From Meghimatium bilineatum (lineage: Eukaryota; Mollusca; Gastropoda; Stylommatophora; Philomycidae), in assembly GCA_034231615.1 (NCBI GenBank), contig CM067311.1, positions 13,901,400-13,965,399 on the forward strand: a DNA stretch of 64,000 bases, given 5' to 3'. Positions 22,372 through 33,854 of the stretch are shown here, in pieces (the first letter of the stretch is position 1; the number at the start of each line of letters is the position of its first letter). The translations under genes were made by a program, and so were the position numbers. Under the pieces are notes generated by a model. It was given only the letters and a program-made list of their open reading frames with translations, did not search any database and was not told where the DNA came from.

Positions 22372-23735
22372 ACCCGAGGACTTAATGAGGTCCATATTTA
22401 TAACCTGACTTAAGAAACCAGGGACCCCCGAATGTGAAGAACACCGTACAATCAGCCTCATGAGCCTAATAACCAAAATACTTCTCAGAATCATCATGAA
22501 GAGAGTGAGAAACAAAATTAAATCAGAAATAAATCCAGAACAATGTGGCTTTGTAGAAGGCAAAGGTACCTACAATGCTATTTATATATTGAGAACACTA
22601 ATAGAGAGGTCTATTGAGGTAAAAACAGATTTGTTCCTCTGTTGCATAGACTACACTAGAGCATTTGACAAAGTTAAACATAGCGAAATTATACACATGC
22701 TAGAGAATTGTAACACTGACAGCAAGGATTTAAGAATAATCAAGAACATGTACTGGCAACAAACAGCAGCAATAAGAGTAGGAAATCAATTTGGCATTTT
22801 TCAACAAAAAAAACAAGGAGTCAGACAGGGATGCGTGCTTTCACCAGACCTGTTCTCTTTATACAGTGAAAACATATTGCGTGCAATAGTAGATATCCCA
22901 GGAATATCAGTGGGAGGACATAACATAAATAATTTGAGATATGCGGATGACACTGTTCTGATTGAAAAAAGTCAGGAAGACCTTCAAAATTCAATTAAAG
23001 TAGAAGTCGCACAAAGTAAAGAGAAAGGTCTCTTCCTAAATATTAAGAAAACAGAAGTAATGGTTATTTCAAAGAAACAAAATAACACACGTTGCAAGAT
23101 CATAGTGAATGATATAGTATTAACACAGGTCCACCAATTAACATATCTAGGTACAATGATTACAGCAGATGGAAGACGTTCAACAGAAATAAGATGAAGA
23201 ATAAGACAGGCAAAAACAACATTCAGAAAAATGAAAAATATACTGTGTAATATGACCTTGTCATTAGAGGTGAGAAAGAGAGTTCTGCAGTGCTATATAA
23301 CCCTTATACTAACATATGGGTACGAGTCTTGGACAATAAACAAACTGGAAAGTGGGAGATTGGAGGCAACAGAGATGTGGTTCTACAGAAGAATGGTGAC
23401 AATACCATGGACTGCCAGAAAAACTAATGTAGAGGTGTTGAAAGAGTTAAATGCGAAACGGACCTTAATCAACAATATAAGAATAAGGCAATCTTCTTTT
23501 TTTGGCCACTTCATGAGACAGGCAGGTTTGGAGAACATAATCACAACAGGCAAGATTGAAGACACCAGAGATAGAGGGCGACAACGTGAGAAAATATTAG
23601 ACAGTTTGACAACCTGGCACGGCAAGGAAACAACAACGACTTTGATACATAATACTGTGGACAGAGAGCTGTGGAGTGTCATGACCGCCTACGCCAGCCG
23701 GCATGGCACCTGATGATGATGAGTGTTTAAAGTGC
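22372..23735 (+). mobile_element. RTE-like LINE, 5'-truncated, reverse transcriptase and C-terminal region
   Basis: The frame starts at KKPGTPECEEHRTISLMS, in line with the second frame position of 22460. It carries RT motifs A (CIDYTRAFDKV), B (GVRQGCVLSPDLF) and C (RYADDTVLI), then TYLGTMITADGR. A TGA at 23195-23197 stands where relatives have Arg in EIRRRI. Translation then resumes in the same frame with the C-terminal block (YGYESWT, EMWFYRRM, RGRQREK) and ends at RHGT before TGATGATGATGA. The upstream endonuclease is missing, so this is a 5'-truncated insertion. The motif set fits the RTE group, and the clade name is tentative. The single in-frame stop, a probable CGA to TGA change, suggests moderate age. 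Confidence 0.88.
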
Positions 23736-24019
23736 TTCAGTCGTGCTGTGTGCCAAAACTGCAAGTCAAATCTATACACAGCAGATTATGAAACTTCAAC
23801 CACCTTCCCAACAGACCCCAGCTGAGCAAATGTTTTAGCTAAAGCGGATTTTTAGTAATAATCTAGAGGTTATAGATACAGATACGGTAACACGATACTT
23901 TGTTTCGCCATTTCAGGCCATAACAGTTTTTTTTTTTGGGGGGGGGGTTAGTTAGTCGTCGGATCATCATCGCTGCAAACTGGACACGTCCATATCTCCT
24001 TGAGTGAGAGAGAGAGGGG

Positions 24020-24385
24020 TCTCCTTGATATCTCCTAGAGCGTATTCGCCATTATACTTCTGCTGACAGTACCGGTCCTATGCGGTTTGACCATCATTCT
24101 TCTGCACCATTCAAAATATTCCTCAATCCACTGTTCGCGAACGAGACCCACCTGTACCTTCCTAATCATACTCATAGAGTCACTCAAGATGCAGACCTGC
24201 GTTACCTTCTGTGTGCATACCCACTCAAATGCCCAGGTCACCTTCATAGTCTCCATGGTCATACTACTCATAGTGACCGCAAAGGCACCACTCTCCTCCC
24301 TGATCGTTTTACGTGCGCACTGAGCTATGAAGGCCCAAGCACTGCAAACATGTCTAATCACAGATCGAAAAATTGCACTTACTGC
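24020..24385 (-). mobile_element. LINE RNase H domain fragment (second RNase H family)
   Basis: The minus-strand frame contains EESGAFAVTMSSMTMETM, WAFEWVCTQK, CILSDSMSMIRKVQ and VREQWIEEYF. It matches the RNase H fragment at 4380-4710 and keeps the LSDSM aspartate. It ends upstream near 24385. Sequence to 24718 in the same frame is open but not recognisably RNase H. Confidence 0.78.
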
Positions 24386-24473
24386 GCAAAACTGAAATCC
24401 AACTGGTAGATCCAGGAAAAAAGTAATAAAGTTTTGATAATACTCTATAACACACATAATGACATACACAAAT

Positions 24474-24508
24474 CGACGTTTCAACCAAAAGGCCTTTATC
24501 AAGGCCCG
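24474..24508 (-). ncRNA. Hammerhead-ribozyme-like motif, locus 3
   Basis: The minus strand reads CTTGATAAAGGCCTTTTGGT, then TGAAACGTCG. The stem-loop and GAAAC are as at locus 2, with the same departure from the canonical 5' core. Confidence 0.3.
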
Positions 24509-24719
24509 GTCGTCAGAGAAGCACAACTTAATGGCCGTAACCTGAATTTCCTGGGCGCCCCGATGGCCTGTGCCATTAAAGTAGACTTCAACAGGCAAAC
24601 CCGAATCCCCCCCCCCCTCATTCGTATTCTCACTGACCAAAGCCTGCACTTCTTTCTTCACAGCTGTACTTTTTAGGGGGCATTTTTTAAGTCGAGTATA
24701 CGGTACACCATGAAACATG

Positions 24720-25037
24720 AAGTAAAAATAGTGATCTGGTTAATATAAAACAACAGCTTTCTAAAACATATCCAGAGTTGTGACGATATACACCTTCGAA
24801 TCCAAGTACAGTGTATTATAGACGACATGTATGCATTTTCTATAGAGAAAATTAGACAGGTATGTATATTAGACATAAACGAGATACAAATGTGTCCCCA
24901 AGAAACACTGTTTTTAATAGTTAACAGATGACAAAGGGATTCCACTAAAGTTTTCATTTCTGTTTGTTTATCTGTTTTATTTTAAAAAAACTATGACTTA
25001 CAACAGTACCTACAGTACTTATAAGATTTTTGCACAT
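24720..25037. other. No gene seen
   Basis: AT-rich sequence with no repeat or open frame that I recognise. Confidence 0.45.
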
Positions 25038-25205
25038 AATTAATTAGAACATCATTCGTTACTTTCTTTATTATTGTCTTGATTCTGGTAACCTTGGATA
25101 TTTTTAGCATGCGACTTCAAATATATAAATAGTGACCAAAAAAATCACGACAATAATTTAAAAACGTAACGAATTAAGTCTTAATTATGTTCAGAGGTCT
25201 TCAAT
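25038..25205. mobile_element. Fold-back MITE copy
   Basis: TAATTAGAACATCATTCGTTA on the left and AACGTAACGAATTAAG on the right flank a core with ATATATAAATAGTGACC. It matches the hairpin family but with more divergence, notably in the left arm. Confidence 0.72.
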
Positions 25206-25373
25206 ACAGCCGACGATCTTTAAAAAAGTGCACAAAATTACGACACACAAAATTAAGCTTTACAGTACAGAAAACACGATATGACATGGATGAAGTAAGA
25301 GTGTCACAGAAAAGGTCGGTTAGTACCAAAAATAGCCGTTATAACAACGTACATTATAATCTCCAGAACAGTC

Positions 25374-25889
25374 TTTAGTGCTGAGGTCATACACGGTCAT
25401 TCATCAGATACAATAGAACTTTGGTCGAGTTGCGTACTTTAGTGCTGAGTTCATACACTGTCATTCAACAGATACAATAAAACTTTGGTCGAGTTGCGTA
25501 CTTTAGTGCTGAGTTCATACACTGTCATTCAACAGATACAATAGAACTTTGGTCGAGTTGCGTACTTTAGTGCTGAGTTCATACACTGTATTTCAACAGA
25601 TACAATAGAACTTTGGTCGAGTTGCGTACTTTAGTGCTGAGTTCATACACTGTATTTCAACAGATACAATAGAACTTTGGTCGAGTTGCGTACTTTAGTG
25701 CTGAGTTCATACACTGTATTTCAACAGATACAATAGAACTTTGGTCGAGTTGCGTACTTTAGTGCTGAGTTCATACACTGTCATTCATCAGATACAATAG
25801 AACTTTGGTCGAGTTGCGTACTTTAGTGCTGAGTTCATACACTGTCATTCATCAGATACAATAGAACTGTGGTCGAGTTGCGTATATTT
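25374..25889. repeat. 64-bp tandem repeat, eight copies
   Basis: Units starting AGTGCTGAGTTCATACACTG fall exactly 64 bp apart at 25377, 25441, 25505, 25569, 25633, 25697, 25761 and 25825. A few variant sites (TCATTCATC against TATTTCAAC) alternate in blocks. Confidence 0.95.
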
Positions 25890-26159
25890 GTTTCACTAGT
25901 CAAAGAAAAGCTCGGGGAAAGACGGATATATAGTGAAATCCCTCATCATCATCAGATGTTTTATCTGGATATTCGATATAGACACAGTAATCTGTTTTGG
26001 TGGTATTTTTTACAGCAGAGTCATCAGTGCGGACATGAATCCATACTTTTCTCTATGTGTGTCATTATGCTGTGTTATTTGTGTATATATTGTTAGTCTA
26101 GAAAATCGACAGTGCAGAACTAAAACGCTGGTAGGGAACATGGAGAGTTCTCAGAAACA

Positions 26160-26455
26160 ATGACTTGTCTACGTAGAATACTCGGAGTAACAATAAAAGA
26201 CTGAATCAGGAACGAAAACATCAGAAGATTACCAAACGCAATGTCAATCAAGGATTACACCAGAAGACAACATATTAATTGGTATTCGCATGCTTCTACA
26301 CTACCATAAGACAGTGCGCTCCCCCCCCCCCCCCCAGAAAGCATTACTATACAGATACGATTGATACAAAGGCAGGGGCAGAGCTTGCAAGCGATGGATT
26401 ACAGAAATAAAAGAGTCAACGAAAACACATATATGAAGCACACAAAAAAGCCATC
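26160..26455 (+). mobile_element. LINE C-terminal fragment, GVTRRHRIRN-like family
   Basis: Plus-strand codons read TCLRRILGVTIKD, a stop, IRNENIRRLP, then, after a C15 tract, KGRGRACKRWITEIKES. These match the terminal blocks of the GVTRRHRIRN LINE family. The C homopolymer at about 26322-26336 splits the two halves. Confidence 0.7.
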
Positions 26456-26629
26456 TCCAGAGAACTCTTCTACCCCTAACGTTGAAAGGCATAAAGGGGT
26501 ATAAAACGAAAAGGAAGAACTATTTGTGTACATCCAAGAACCCTCCGTGGTTGAGAGGAAGCCAGAGATATCTGTACAACTTTGGGGAGGAGTGATTAGT
26601 GACACTGCTTTTCTATGGATGGGACCCAG

Positions 26630-26893
26630 TAAAGTAAAAGTAAGTAAAGTAACCCATAGCATTTATTAATGCCGTAGGGGTGTGAGATGTTAGCGATCTC
26701 ACATTTCACAGGCTCTGCAAATGAGGGCGGTAGCCATCTCCTCTCCCTCGCAATCTTTACTTCCCGGATTAATCCGGTACCCATTTAAGGCTGGGTCGAC
26801 CTGGGAGCAGTTGCGATCTGAAAATATTTCCGCCTCAGCTGGGGAATGAACCCAGGACCAGTACAGAGGCACAGTGGCCTGATAACAAGCCTT
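26630..26893 (-). mobile_element. tRNA-derived SINE, family S1
   Basis: The reverse complement matches the S1 body at 8400-8640 and ends in (TAAG)n, the complement of the (TTAC)n tail. The B-box region (GGGTTCATTCCCC) is well kept, but the A box is eroded. Confidence 0.86.
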
Positions 26894-27410
26894 TTGCCAT
26901 GAAAATTTAGTTACCTTCCAGTATAACACATAAATCTGAATTCCAGTAGGGTTAGCACAGACAAAGCACAGACACGTTATCTGTCGCAGTGTTCACTTGC
27001 ACATACAATCGCTAACTAGCACCAGCACGAATCTTTCCTTCCTAACCTCTTTTCGTTTCATCCTTCCAAATCTCTAACTACAGCTGCCTAATTACGCTTT
27101 CATAATAACGGTCGTCTAAGAACAGCTGCAACTGACAAACTGTTCGGCACAAATACTGTAGTACTATAAACTTGTTCTCTAGCAGTATCCATGGAGATGT
27201 CAGACTTGCATCGATCAGTATTTCTATGGACTATGTAACGACAAATGATTTGTGGAGAAATAGTTCTATAGACAAATGCACATGTTCCGAGAAATTTTAA
27301 TAATTACATTATATATGTTGAATCCTTTCTTTTCTCGCAACAACGAGACTTGAATCCACTAACTTCAACCGCCACCAAACACATAATAATGAAAGTGATA
27401 TAATGATCAG
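26894..27410. other. No gene seen
   Basis: Unique-looking sequence between SINE S1 and the 33-bp array. No open frame above 60 codons. Confidence 0.45.
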
Positions 27411-27832
27411 TAGACCTTGAAAAATAGAAAATCTGCAACTCAACAGACCTTGAAAAATAGAAAATCTGCAACTCAACAGACCCTGAAAAATAGAAAATCT
27501 TTAACTCGACAGAACTTGAAAATAGAAAATCTGCAACTCGACAGACCTTGAAAAATAGAAAATCTGCAACTCAACAGACCTTGAAAAATAGAAAATCTGC
27601 AACTCAGCAGACCTTGAAAAATAGAAAATCTGCAACACAACAGACCTTGAAAAATAGAAAATCTGCAACACAACAGACCTTGAAAAATAGAAAATCTGCA
27701 ACACAACAGACCTTGAAAAATAGAAAATCTGCAACACAACAGACCTTGAAAAATTGAAAATCTGCAACACAACAGACCTTGAAAAATAGAAAATCTGCAA
27801 CACAACAGACCTTGAAAAATAGAAAATCTGCA
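27411..27832. repeat. 33-bp tandem repeat, about 13 copies
   Basis: The unit is AGACCTTGAAAAATAGAAAA plus TCTGCAACACAAC. Because 33 is a multiple of three, several frames stay open. These are products of the period, not a gene. Confidence 0.94.
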
Positions 27833-27894
27833 TCTGTGACAGAGACTCAATATTATAGTTTATGAAAAAGTGATGTCTTTTGTCCATCGATAGA

Positions 27895-28065
27895 GGTTAC
27901 AGAAGAGGAGAACAAAAGACAGAATGGATTCATAATATTCAAGACTGGACGGGATTATCCACACTTAATCCAGAGAACATAGGGTCATGGTGGAATGTTT
28001 GTGTCGATGTTGCCAGAGTAGCATCCCTGCGACCCAGAAGGGTTATGGGTTTGAAGATGATAGGC
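27895..28065 (+). mobile_element. LINE C-terminal fragment
   Basis: The frame from 27880 contains KTEWIHNIQDWTGLSTL, DVARVASLRPRRVMG. This is the RW.DNIK.WTGLS and final RPRR block of a LINE protein. The frame then runs into a 22-bp array whose translation is meaningless. Confidence 0.65.
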
Positions 28066-28138
28066 TATATTTATGAAAAACGAACTGCAATCAACACTTT
28101 AGGAAAGTATGCAGTGTTAACCATTTGTAATATTTCTT

Positions 28139-28385
28139 TTATTGTTTGTTCTTTGTCCTGTTATTGTTTGTTCTTTGTCCTGTTATTGTTTGTTCTTTGT
28201 CCTGTTATTGTTTGTTCTTTGTTCTGTTTGTTTGTTCATTGTCCTGTTATTGTTTGTTCTTTGTTCTGTTTTGTTTGTTCTTTGTCCTGTTTTGTTTGTT
28301 CGTGGTCCTGTTATTGTTTGTTATGTGTCCTGTTTTGTTTGTTCTTTGTCATGTTATTGTTTGTTCTTTGTTCTGTTTTGTTTTT
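28139..28385. repeat. 22-bp tandem repeat
   Basis: TTATTGTTTGTTCTTTGTCCTG repeats with TTTTGTTTG variants. The plus-strand open frames over it are low-complexity and not genes. Confidence 0.9.
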
Positions 28386-28431
28386 CCAAGCTACTGAATG
28401 TATAAATGCTGCCTTAAAATTTAACAATAGC

Positions 28432-28625
28432 TATCCTTCTGCGTTCGTCTCAAACTCCTGATGATAATCCAGAGAATGGAATGTGGTGTCATGATTTACA
28501 GATTTACTTCCGTTATATTCGCATTTCCGATAGATTTCCACCCCCACCCCCTGAAAATCTCCTTAATTCGTACAACTTGCGTTGCAGGTAACAGTGTCAA
28601 TACTTTTTTCTCCCACTGTTATCTC
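28432..28625 (-). mobile_element. SINE-like repeat, family Y, diverged
   Basis: CTTCTGCGTTCGTCTCAAAC at the left is the inverted 3' end. TTCCGTTATATTCGC, CACCCCCTGAAAATCTCCTTA and ACAACTTGCGTTGCAGGTAAC follow the Y order. Confidence 0.66.
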
Positions 28626-28659
28626 CGGCAAAATATATATATACTGTATATCGAAAGTG

Positions 28660-29308
28660 CAAAACAAACAACATCCACATAACTAACACTTCATTTCACA
28701 AACAGATATCATGCAATGTTAGACACAACAAACAACATCCACTTAACTAACACTTCATCTCACAAACAGAGAGTATGCAATGTTAGACAAAACAAACAAC
28801 ATCCACTTAACTAACACTTCATCTCACAAACAGATATCATGCAATGTTAGACACAACAAACAACATCAACCTAACTAACACTTCATCTCACAAACAGATA
28901 TCATGCAATGTTAGACAGAACAAACAATATCAACCTAACTAACACTTCATCTCACAAACATATCATGCAATGTTAGACACAACAAACAACATCAACCTAA
29001 CTAACACTTCATCTCACAAACAGATATCATGCAATGTTAGACAGAACAAACAATATCAATCTAACTAACACTTCATCTCACAAACAGATATCATGCAATG
29101 TTAGACACAACAAACAACATCAACCTAACTAACACTTCATCTCACAAACATATCATGCAATGTTAGATACAACAAACAACATCCACTTAACTAACACTTC
29201 ATCTCACAAACAGATATCATGCAATGTTAGACAAAACAAACAACATCCACTTAACTAACACTTCATCTTAGCAACAGACTGTATGCAATGTTAGACAAAA
29301 CAAAGCTC
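28660..29308. repeat. 64-bp tandem repeat, about ten copies
   Basis: The unit contains CTAACACTTCATCTCACAAA, then CAGATATCATGCAATGTTAG, with ACAAAC spacers. It is unrelated in sequence to the 64-bp array at 25374. Confidence 0.94.
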
Positions 29309-29668
29309 CGAGCCAATTGGAGGCTACCGAGATATGATTTTCCCGAAGAACGATGACAATACTTCGTACCATGAACAGCTTAGAAAACTGATATAGTAGT
29401 TCTCAGAAATACTGGAGTAAAAGGGGGCATATCAGCAAGAATTAGAGGCATGCATCAGGGATAGATAGGGCATGTTATGAGAATAGATATAACTTGAATA
29501 TTTTCTAACCTCCGGAAAGATCAAGGTAATAAGAGACATGTATTGGATGTGTTGCATTCATGGAATGGGCAGAACGTACCAACTTCACTTAGGCCTATTA
29601 ACAACACACGAGACAGAAAGTTATGGAAAAACTACATAATCGCATACTTAACTCGGCATGACACCTGA
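29305..29668 (+). mobile_element. Degraded RTE-like LINE 3' end
   Basis: The stretch CCAATTGGAGGC to GGCATGACACCTGA aligns by eye with the last part of the LINE at 22372-23735 (TTGGAGGC, GAGATGTGGTT, GATGACAATAC, GGCATGGCACCTGA). The place of its (ATG)n tail is taken by a long (TA)n tract. No useful open frame remains. Confidence 0.72.
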
Positions 29669-29777
<109 letters not shown>

Positions 29778-30049
29778 CGTACAATCGATGGTACATTATT
29801 TAAGGTGTACCGTATGAAGATAAATGGTAGTGAATATAAGTGACGGCGATTATCGTATATTAACCGGGCATAAGTATTATTATACAGGGAAAGGACATCG
29901 AACTAGTGCACATGTTTCCTTACTTGGATCAAATAATTACAGAGAATGTCCGTTGTCACACTAATATTAGAGGTAGGATCGTTGAAGTCAAAAATGCATT
30001 TATAGAGAAACAGTGTTTACATCAAGTAACAAGAAATTAAGCGGTACAC

Positions 30050-30094
<45 letters not shown>
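30050..30094. repeat. (AAT)n microsatellite
   Basis: A pure AAT tract of about 45 bp lies next to the left target duplication of a SINE X copy. Confidence 0.95.
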
Positions 30095-30096
<2 letters not shown>

Positions 30097-30112
30097 AACT
30101 AATATCTTGGTT

Positions 30113-30264
30113 TCAGCCGAAGACGGATGTGTCGGGCCATTGGCGCAAATAAAACGGCGAAATTGCCATTCTCTGGACTACATCCTGCTAGAAAACTATT
30201 AGCATCATGGGCCTGCTATAAGGAAGATCCAGCGGGAATTTGAGAATGAACGCTGAAGAAGAAG
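30113..30264 (+). mobile_element. SINE-like repeat, family X, with target-site duplication
   Basis: It runs from TCAGCCGAAGACGGATGTG to GAACGCTGAAGAAGAAG. The 12-bp AATATCTTGGTT is present on both sides (30101-30112 and 30265-30276), which fixes both ends and indicates retrotransposition. The (AAT)n tract lies just upstream. Confidence 0.88.
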
Positions 30265-30317
30265 AATATCTTGGTTGTAACGGGATCTGAATCGTGGACT
30301 CAACTCAGTTGAAGGTT

Positions 30318-30435
30318 GGCTTCAACTAACCTCCAACATACTCTGTCTCTTCCTTTAGTAGGGCAATCTGCTAGAGTAATCTGCCCATCTCATTATATTT
30401 CCCGTTTACTTGTATCTATGTCTACCTTTTACTCG
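30318..30435 (-). mobile_element. Diverged LINE 3' fragment (TANLRCGDG-like)
   Basis: GAAGGTTGGCT, CTGTCTCTTCC and CTGCTAGA occur in the same order and spacing as in 55005-55070. It lies directly after a SINE X copy. Confidence 0.45.
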
Positions 30436-30439
30436 CCTA

Positions 30440-30840
30440 CAAAGGTGTAAAGTACACTTCAACAAGGTGTAAAGTACACTTCAACAAGGTGTAAAGTACA
30501 CTTCAACAAGGTGTAAAGTACACTTCAACAAGGTGTAAAGTACACTTCAACAAGGTGTAAAGTACACTTCAACAAGGTGTAAAGTACACTTCAACAAGGT
30601 GTAAAGTACACTTCAACAAGGTGTAAAGTACACTTCAACAAGGTGTAAAGTACACTTCAACAAGGTGTAAAGTACACTTCAACAAGGTGTAAATAACACT
30701 TCAACAAGGTGTAAAGTACACTTCAACAAGGTGTAAAGTACACTTCAACAAGGTGTAAAGTACATTTCAACAAGGTGTAAAGTACACTTCAACAATGTGT
30801 AAAGTACACTTCAACACGGTGTAAAGGATACTTCAACAAA
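30440..30840. repeat. 22-bp tandem repeat, about 18 copies
   Basis: The unit AAGGTGTAAAGTACACTTCA plus AC is almost invariant until the last three copies, which carry single changes. Confidence 0.95.
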
Positions 30841-31179
30841 GTGTCTCTAAAAAGCTGAAATATTGACGCCACATCCTGGGAGTTTATCGACCAGCAAAAG
30901 TGCTTACGTCGTTCAGTTGCATGAAATCTCAGAGGCACGCAGAAAACGTGCTTCCCGAAAAAGAAAAAAAAAACAGAACAAAGAAAATATTTTAAAATAA
31001 ATGTCTTAGAAAACTTAAATATTGGTTGCGAAGAATTAAAGTCAAACAAGCAAGTAAGAGAAGACCAAACAGCAATATGTTTCTGCAACAATAAGAAGAA
31101 AATGATGCACTTACATCGGTCATGTACTTTGAATGAAATCAGACTGTCACTACGAGCATTAAAATGGGAAAATAATATA

Positions 31180-31356
31180 AATTGAATACCGCTATAGCGC
31201 ATCCTTTTATAACAAATGTCCCTATATAACGAACATTTTCAAAATCCCCAATTATATGTCTCCTATATTATTTGTACTGTATATAGCAAAATTTCTGTTA
31301 TTACATAAATATTTTGTCGGCCCGGACCAAGTTCTTATAGCGGAATCCCACTGTAG
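31180..31356. mobile_element. Pogo/Tigger-like MITE
   Basis: TGAATACCGCTATAGCGC at the left and GCGGAATCCCACTGTA at the right are inverted repeats. The interior (CCCTATATAACGAAC, AAAATCCCCAATT, CGGCCCGGACCAAG) matches the copies at 32825 and 40794. There is no ORF. Confidence 0.78.
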
Positions 31357-31423
31357 TAATGAAACAATGTTACTGGATATTCTAACTATGAAATAGTAAA
31401 AGCGTTATATAATAGCAAAGCAT

Positions 31424-31712
31424 AGCGCGGTAGCCTAGTGGATAGTGAGCTTGCTTGCTATCATCTGGTTACAGCGTGCCAGGTTCGAAACCACGTCCGG
31501 ACATAAAAATAAAATATAAAAAAAATCCGGGTTGTGATTTCTCACTTGACACGACCACTCCTCCAGTCGACTGTAAACCTGACGCATGAGTTAGGGAAGG
31601 TAAAAAACAGCAAGGAAGGGAACTGGCCACCCCACCTAATAGTTGCTGCGGCTTAGTACATGAAGAGTACTTCATCCCCGACGGCAGATGCCATGGGACC
31701 TACCTTTACCCC
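31424..31712 (+). mobile_element. tRNA-derived SINE, family S2
   Basis: The head AGCGCGGTAGCCTAGTGG, then GGTTCGAAACC, is a tRNA-like A box and B box. The body contains CGGGTTGTGATTTCTCACTT, CGACCACTCCTCC and GGGACCTACCTTTACCCC. Only this copy was found here. Confidence 0.8.
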
Positions 31713-31769
31713 CTATATTTCGTTATTACAGTGAGATGTGAACAAAACAAGATTCAATGCACATGCTAG

Positions 31770-31987
31770 TTTGTGCATGTTCATTGGTAGTGTATGATGG
31801 TTTGTGCTTGTTCATTGGTAGTGTATGATGGTTTGTGCTTGTTCATTGGTAGTGTATGATGGTTTGTGCTTGTTCATTGGTAGTGTATGATGGTTTGTGC
31901 TTGTTCATTGGTAGTGTATGATGGTTTGTGCTTGTTCATTGGTAGTTTATGATGGTTTGTGCATGTTCATTGGTAGTGTATGATGGT
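31770..31987. repeat. 31-bp tandem repeat, seven copies
   Basis: The unit TTTGTGCTTGTTCATTGGTA plus GTGTATGATGG is nearly identical in all copies. The first and last copies have GCATG. Confidence 0.95.
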
Positions 31988-32170
31988 TTTCGCAGAACGT
32001 TAGTACAACTGCAGGATACTGCTAGATTTTAGGACCCTGGGAAGGGGGGGGGGTTAGGTTTTGGTATAGTGTTTACATTAAATCTAACGCTAGTACATGT
32101 CCCACCCCTTCGTGGTCAGGGAGACAAGTGTGTTCTTGCTATGGCCATTTATTACTTCCCCTGAAAACAA

Positions 32171-32570
32171 TTAACAAATAGCAGGCGTATCTGCATTTAG
32201 AATCCTGTTAATATAATGAAAGGGAGGATGTATTATGGATGGGAACATGCAGGGGCTAGGGATGGAGGTAGGGAGCTTTGTGTGGGGTTCAGCAGGTGGC
32301 GAATAGTTTCCCATTTCCTCCAATATGGCATAAAACGGATTCTTGTTGGCCTGTAACCGAGATCGCCACATGAACTTCACATAAATCCGCCGTTGGTTGT
32401 TTTTTGGAACTAGATTTCCTGCAAATCGTCCGTTAGAACAGTAGATTAATTTCATCCCATGTCCCTGCACGAATATATCTTTTCGCTTGCAAGCACTCCT
32501 GCATCTGTAACAAGAGAACTGCATCTTTGTCGGCGGAAGGCAAGTTCAACAACGATAGAGAAGCCATTGA
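32171..32570 (-). other. Unidentified minus-strand open frames
   Basis: Frames at 32524-32171 (117 codons) and overlapping 32774-32433 include RRIYVKFMWRSRLQANKNPF and KDAVLLLQMQECLQAKRY. The first is faintly like the RR.WV.P..RR segment of PIF/Harbinger transposases, but not enough to assign. It could be a decayed DNA-transposon gene or chance. Confidence 0.25.
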
Positions 32571-32824
32571 TACGTGCCAGTAGAATGACGTCACAAAAAG
32601 TTGCTTCTCTCCGTGGCATTCCAAAATAATAAAAACTTTTACGGGCGCAAAATTCTTAAAAACTGTGGACAGGAAGTAGTAAGGGGTATGCTTTGCGATT
32701 ACTGTTCCAGTGAAAGTAATGTTTAAAAAAATATCACCAAACCCCCCCCCCCCCCCCCAAAAAAAAACACCCAAAGGAACACGAATTTACAAAAACATTT
32801 AAAGTGTCTTTACAGTCAATATAC

Positions 32825-33008
32825 TACAGTGGAATCTTTTATAACGCATTCTTTGAAACAAATTTCCCTATATAACAACACTTTTCGAAAATCCCCAAAA
32901 ATATTTATTCTACGTTGTTTGTTCTGCACAGGCCTACTGCGAATTTCTGTTATTAAATATATATTTGGTCGGTCCGGACCAAGTTGTTATAATAGGATTG
33001 CACTGTAT
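32825..33008. mobile_element. Pogo/Tigger-like MITE
   Basis: TACAGTGGAATC and GGATTGCACTGTA are the inverted ends, with TA on both sides. The interior shares CCCTATATAACAAC, AAAATCCCCAA and GGTCGGTCCGGACCAAG with the other copies. Confidence 0.8.
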
Positions 33009-33390
33009 ACGCACCACTCGTATGTAGGCCTGCTTCCGTCTAGACATCAAAGGGTCATTCATTTATATAATTGAAAATATCAAATTATAAATAATATTTA
33101 GTTGATAGAATATCCAGTAGCGTTGTTTAATTAATTACATTTATCGTCTCTGTATTTGTCGGATATCCTCTGACAGTTTGTTATTTATATTAAAGTGGGT
33201 ACCAGGATGACACAGGAAAATTCGATGAAGACCAAGACCGACTCTTGGCAGAACAACCATCAAAGAGGGTATGACTATTGTTCTCAACAACATGCAGGCG
33301 TTACACACAGAAGCATCACATTGCTCAAGCTGGAGAGCTTCAGTTTACTGATACAAGCAAACCATATGCTCCGTATTCGGCGCAGAAGAA

Positions 33391-33391
33391 C

Positions 33392-33449
<58 letters not shown>

Positions 33450-33508
33450 GACAGCCTGATATATATAAAGAGATAGACAGACAGACAGAAAGATAGATAG
33501 ATAGTTAT

Positions 33509-33569
<61 letters not shown>

Positions 33570-33620
33570 GACAGACTGATATATATAAAGAGATAGACAG
33601 ACAGACAGATAGATAGTTAT

Positions 33621-33658
<38 letters not shown>

Positions 33659-33659
33659 C

Positions 33660-33691
<32 letters not shown>

Positions 33692-33781
33692 TAGACTGAT
33701 ATATAGAAAGAGATAGACAGACAGACAGACAGAAAGATATATAGTTATATAGATAGATAGTTATATAGATAGATAGATATG

Positions 33782-33845
<64 letters not shown>
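33391..33845. repeat. Compound GATA microsatellite with a 120-bp superstructure
   Basis: (GATA)n tracts are broken three times by the same spacer (CTGATATAT, AAAGAGATAGACAGACAGAC, GTTATATAGATAG) at about 33448, 33568 and 33691. Open frames across it are low-complexity. Confidence 0.93.
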
Positions 33846-33854
33846 ATATACTGA

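Noticed and set aside
24386-24718. Extension of the RNase H frame upstream as a novel domain
   Set aside because: The frame is open, but the sequence contains the hammerhead-like repeat and no RNase H or RT motif. Chance openness is more likely.
25374-25889. Regular repeats resembling a CRISPR array
   Set aside because: Units are contiguous and nearly identical with no unique spacers, and the genome is eukaryotic.
27473-27887. Long minus-strand frames with an 11-residue repeat (CRFSIFQGLL)
   Set aside because: They are produced by a 33-bp array whose period keeps frames open. There is no start context and no flanking coding sequence.
28142-28461. Hydrophobic FVLCPVIVC repeats that mimic a membrane protein
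   Set aside because: Low-complexity translation of the 22-bp T-rich array.
31424-31500. Possible functional tRNA gene
   Set aside because: A and B boxes are present but acceptor and anticodon stems do not pair, and a SINE body follows. The same holds for 8359 and 2180.
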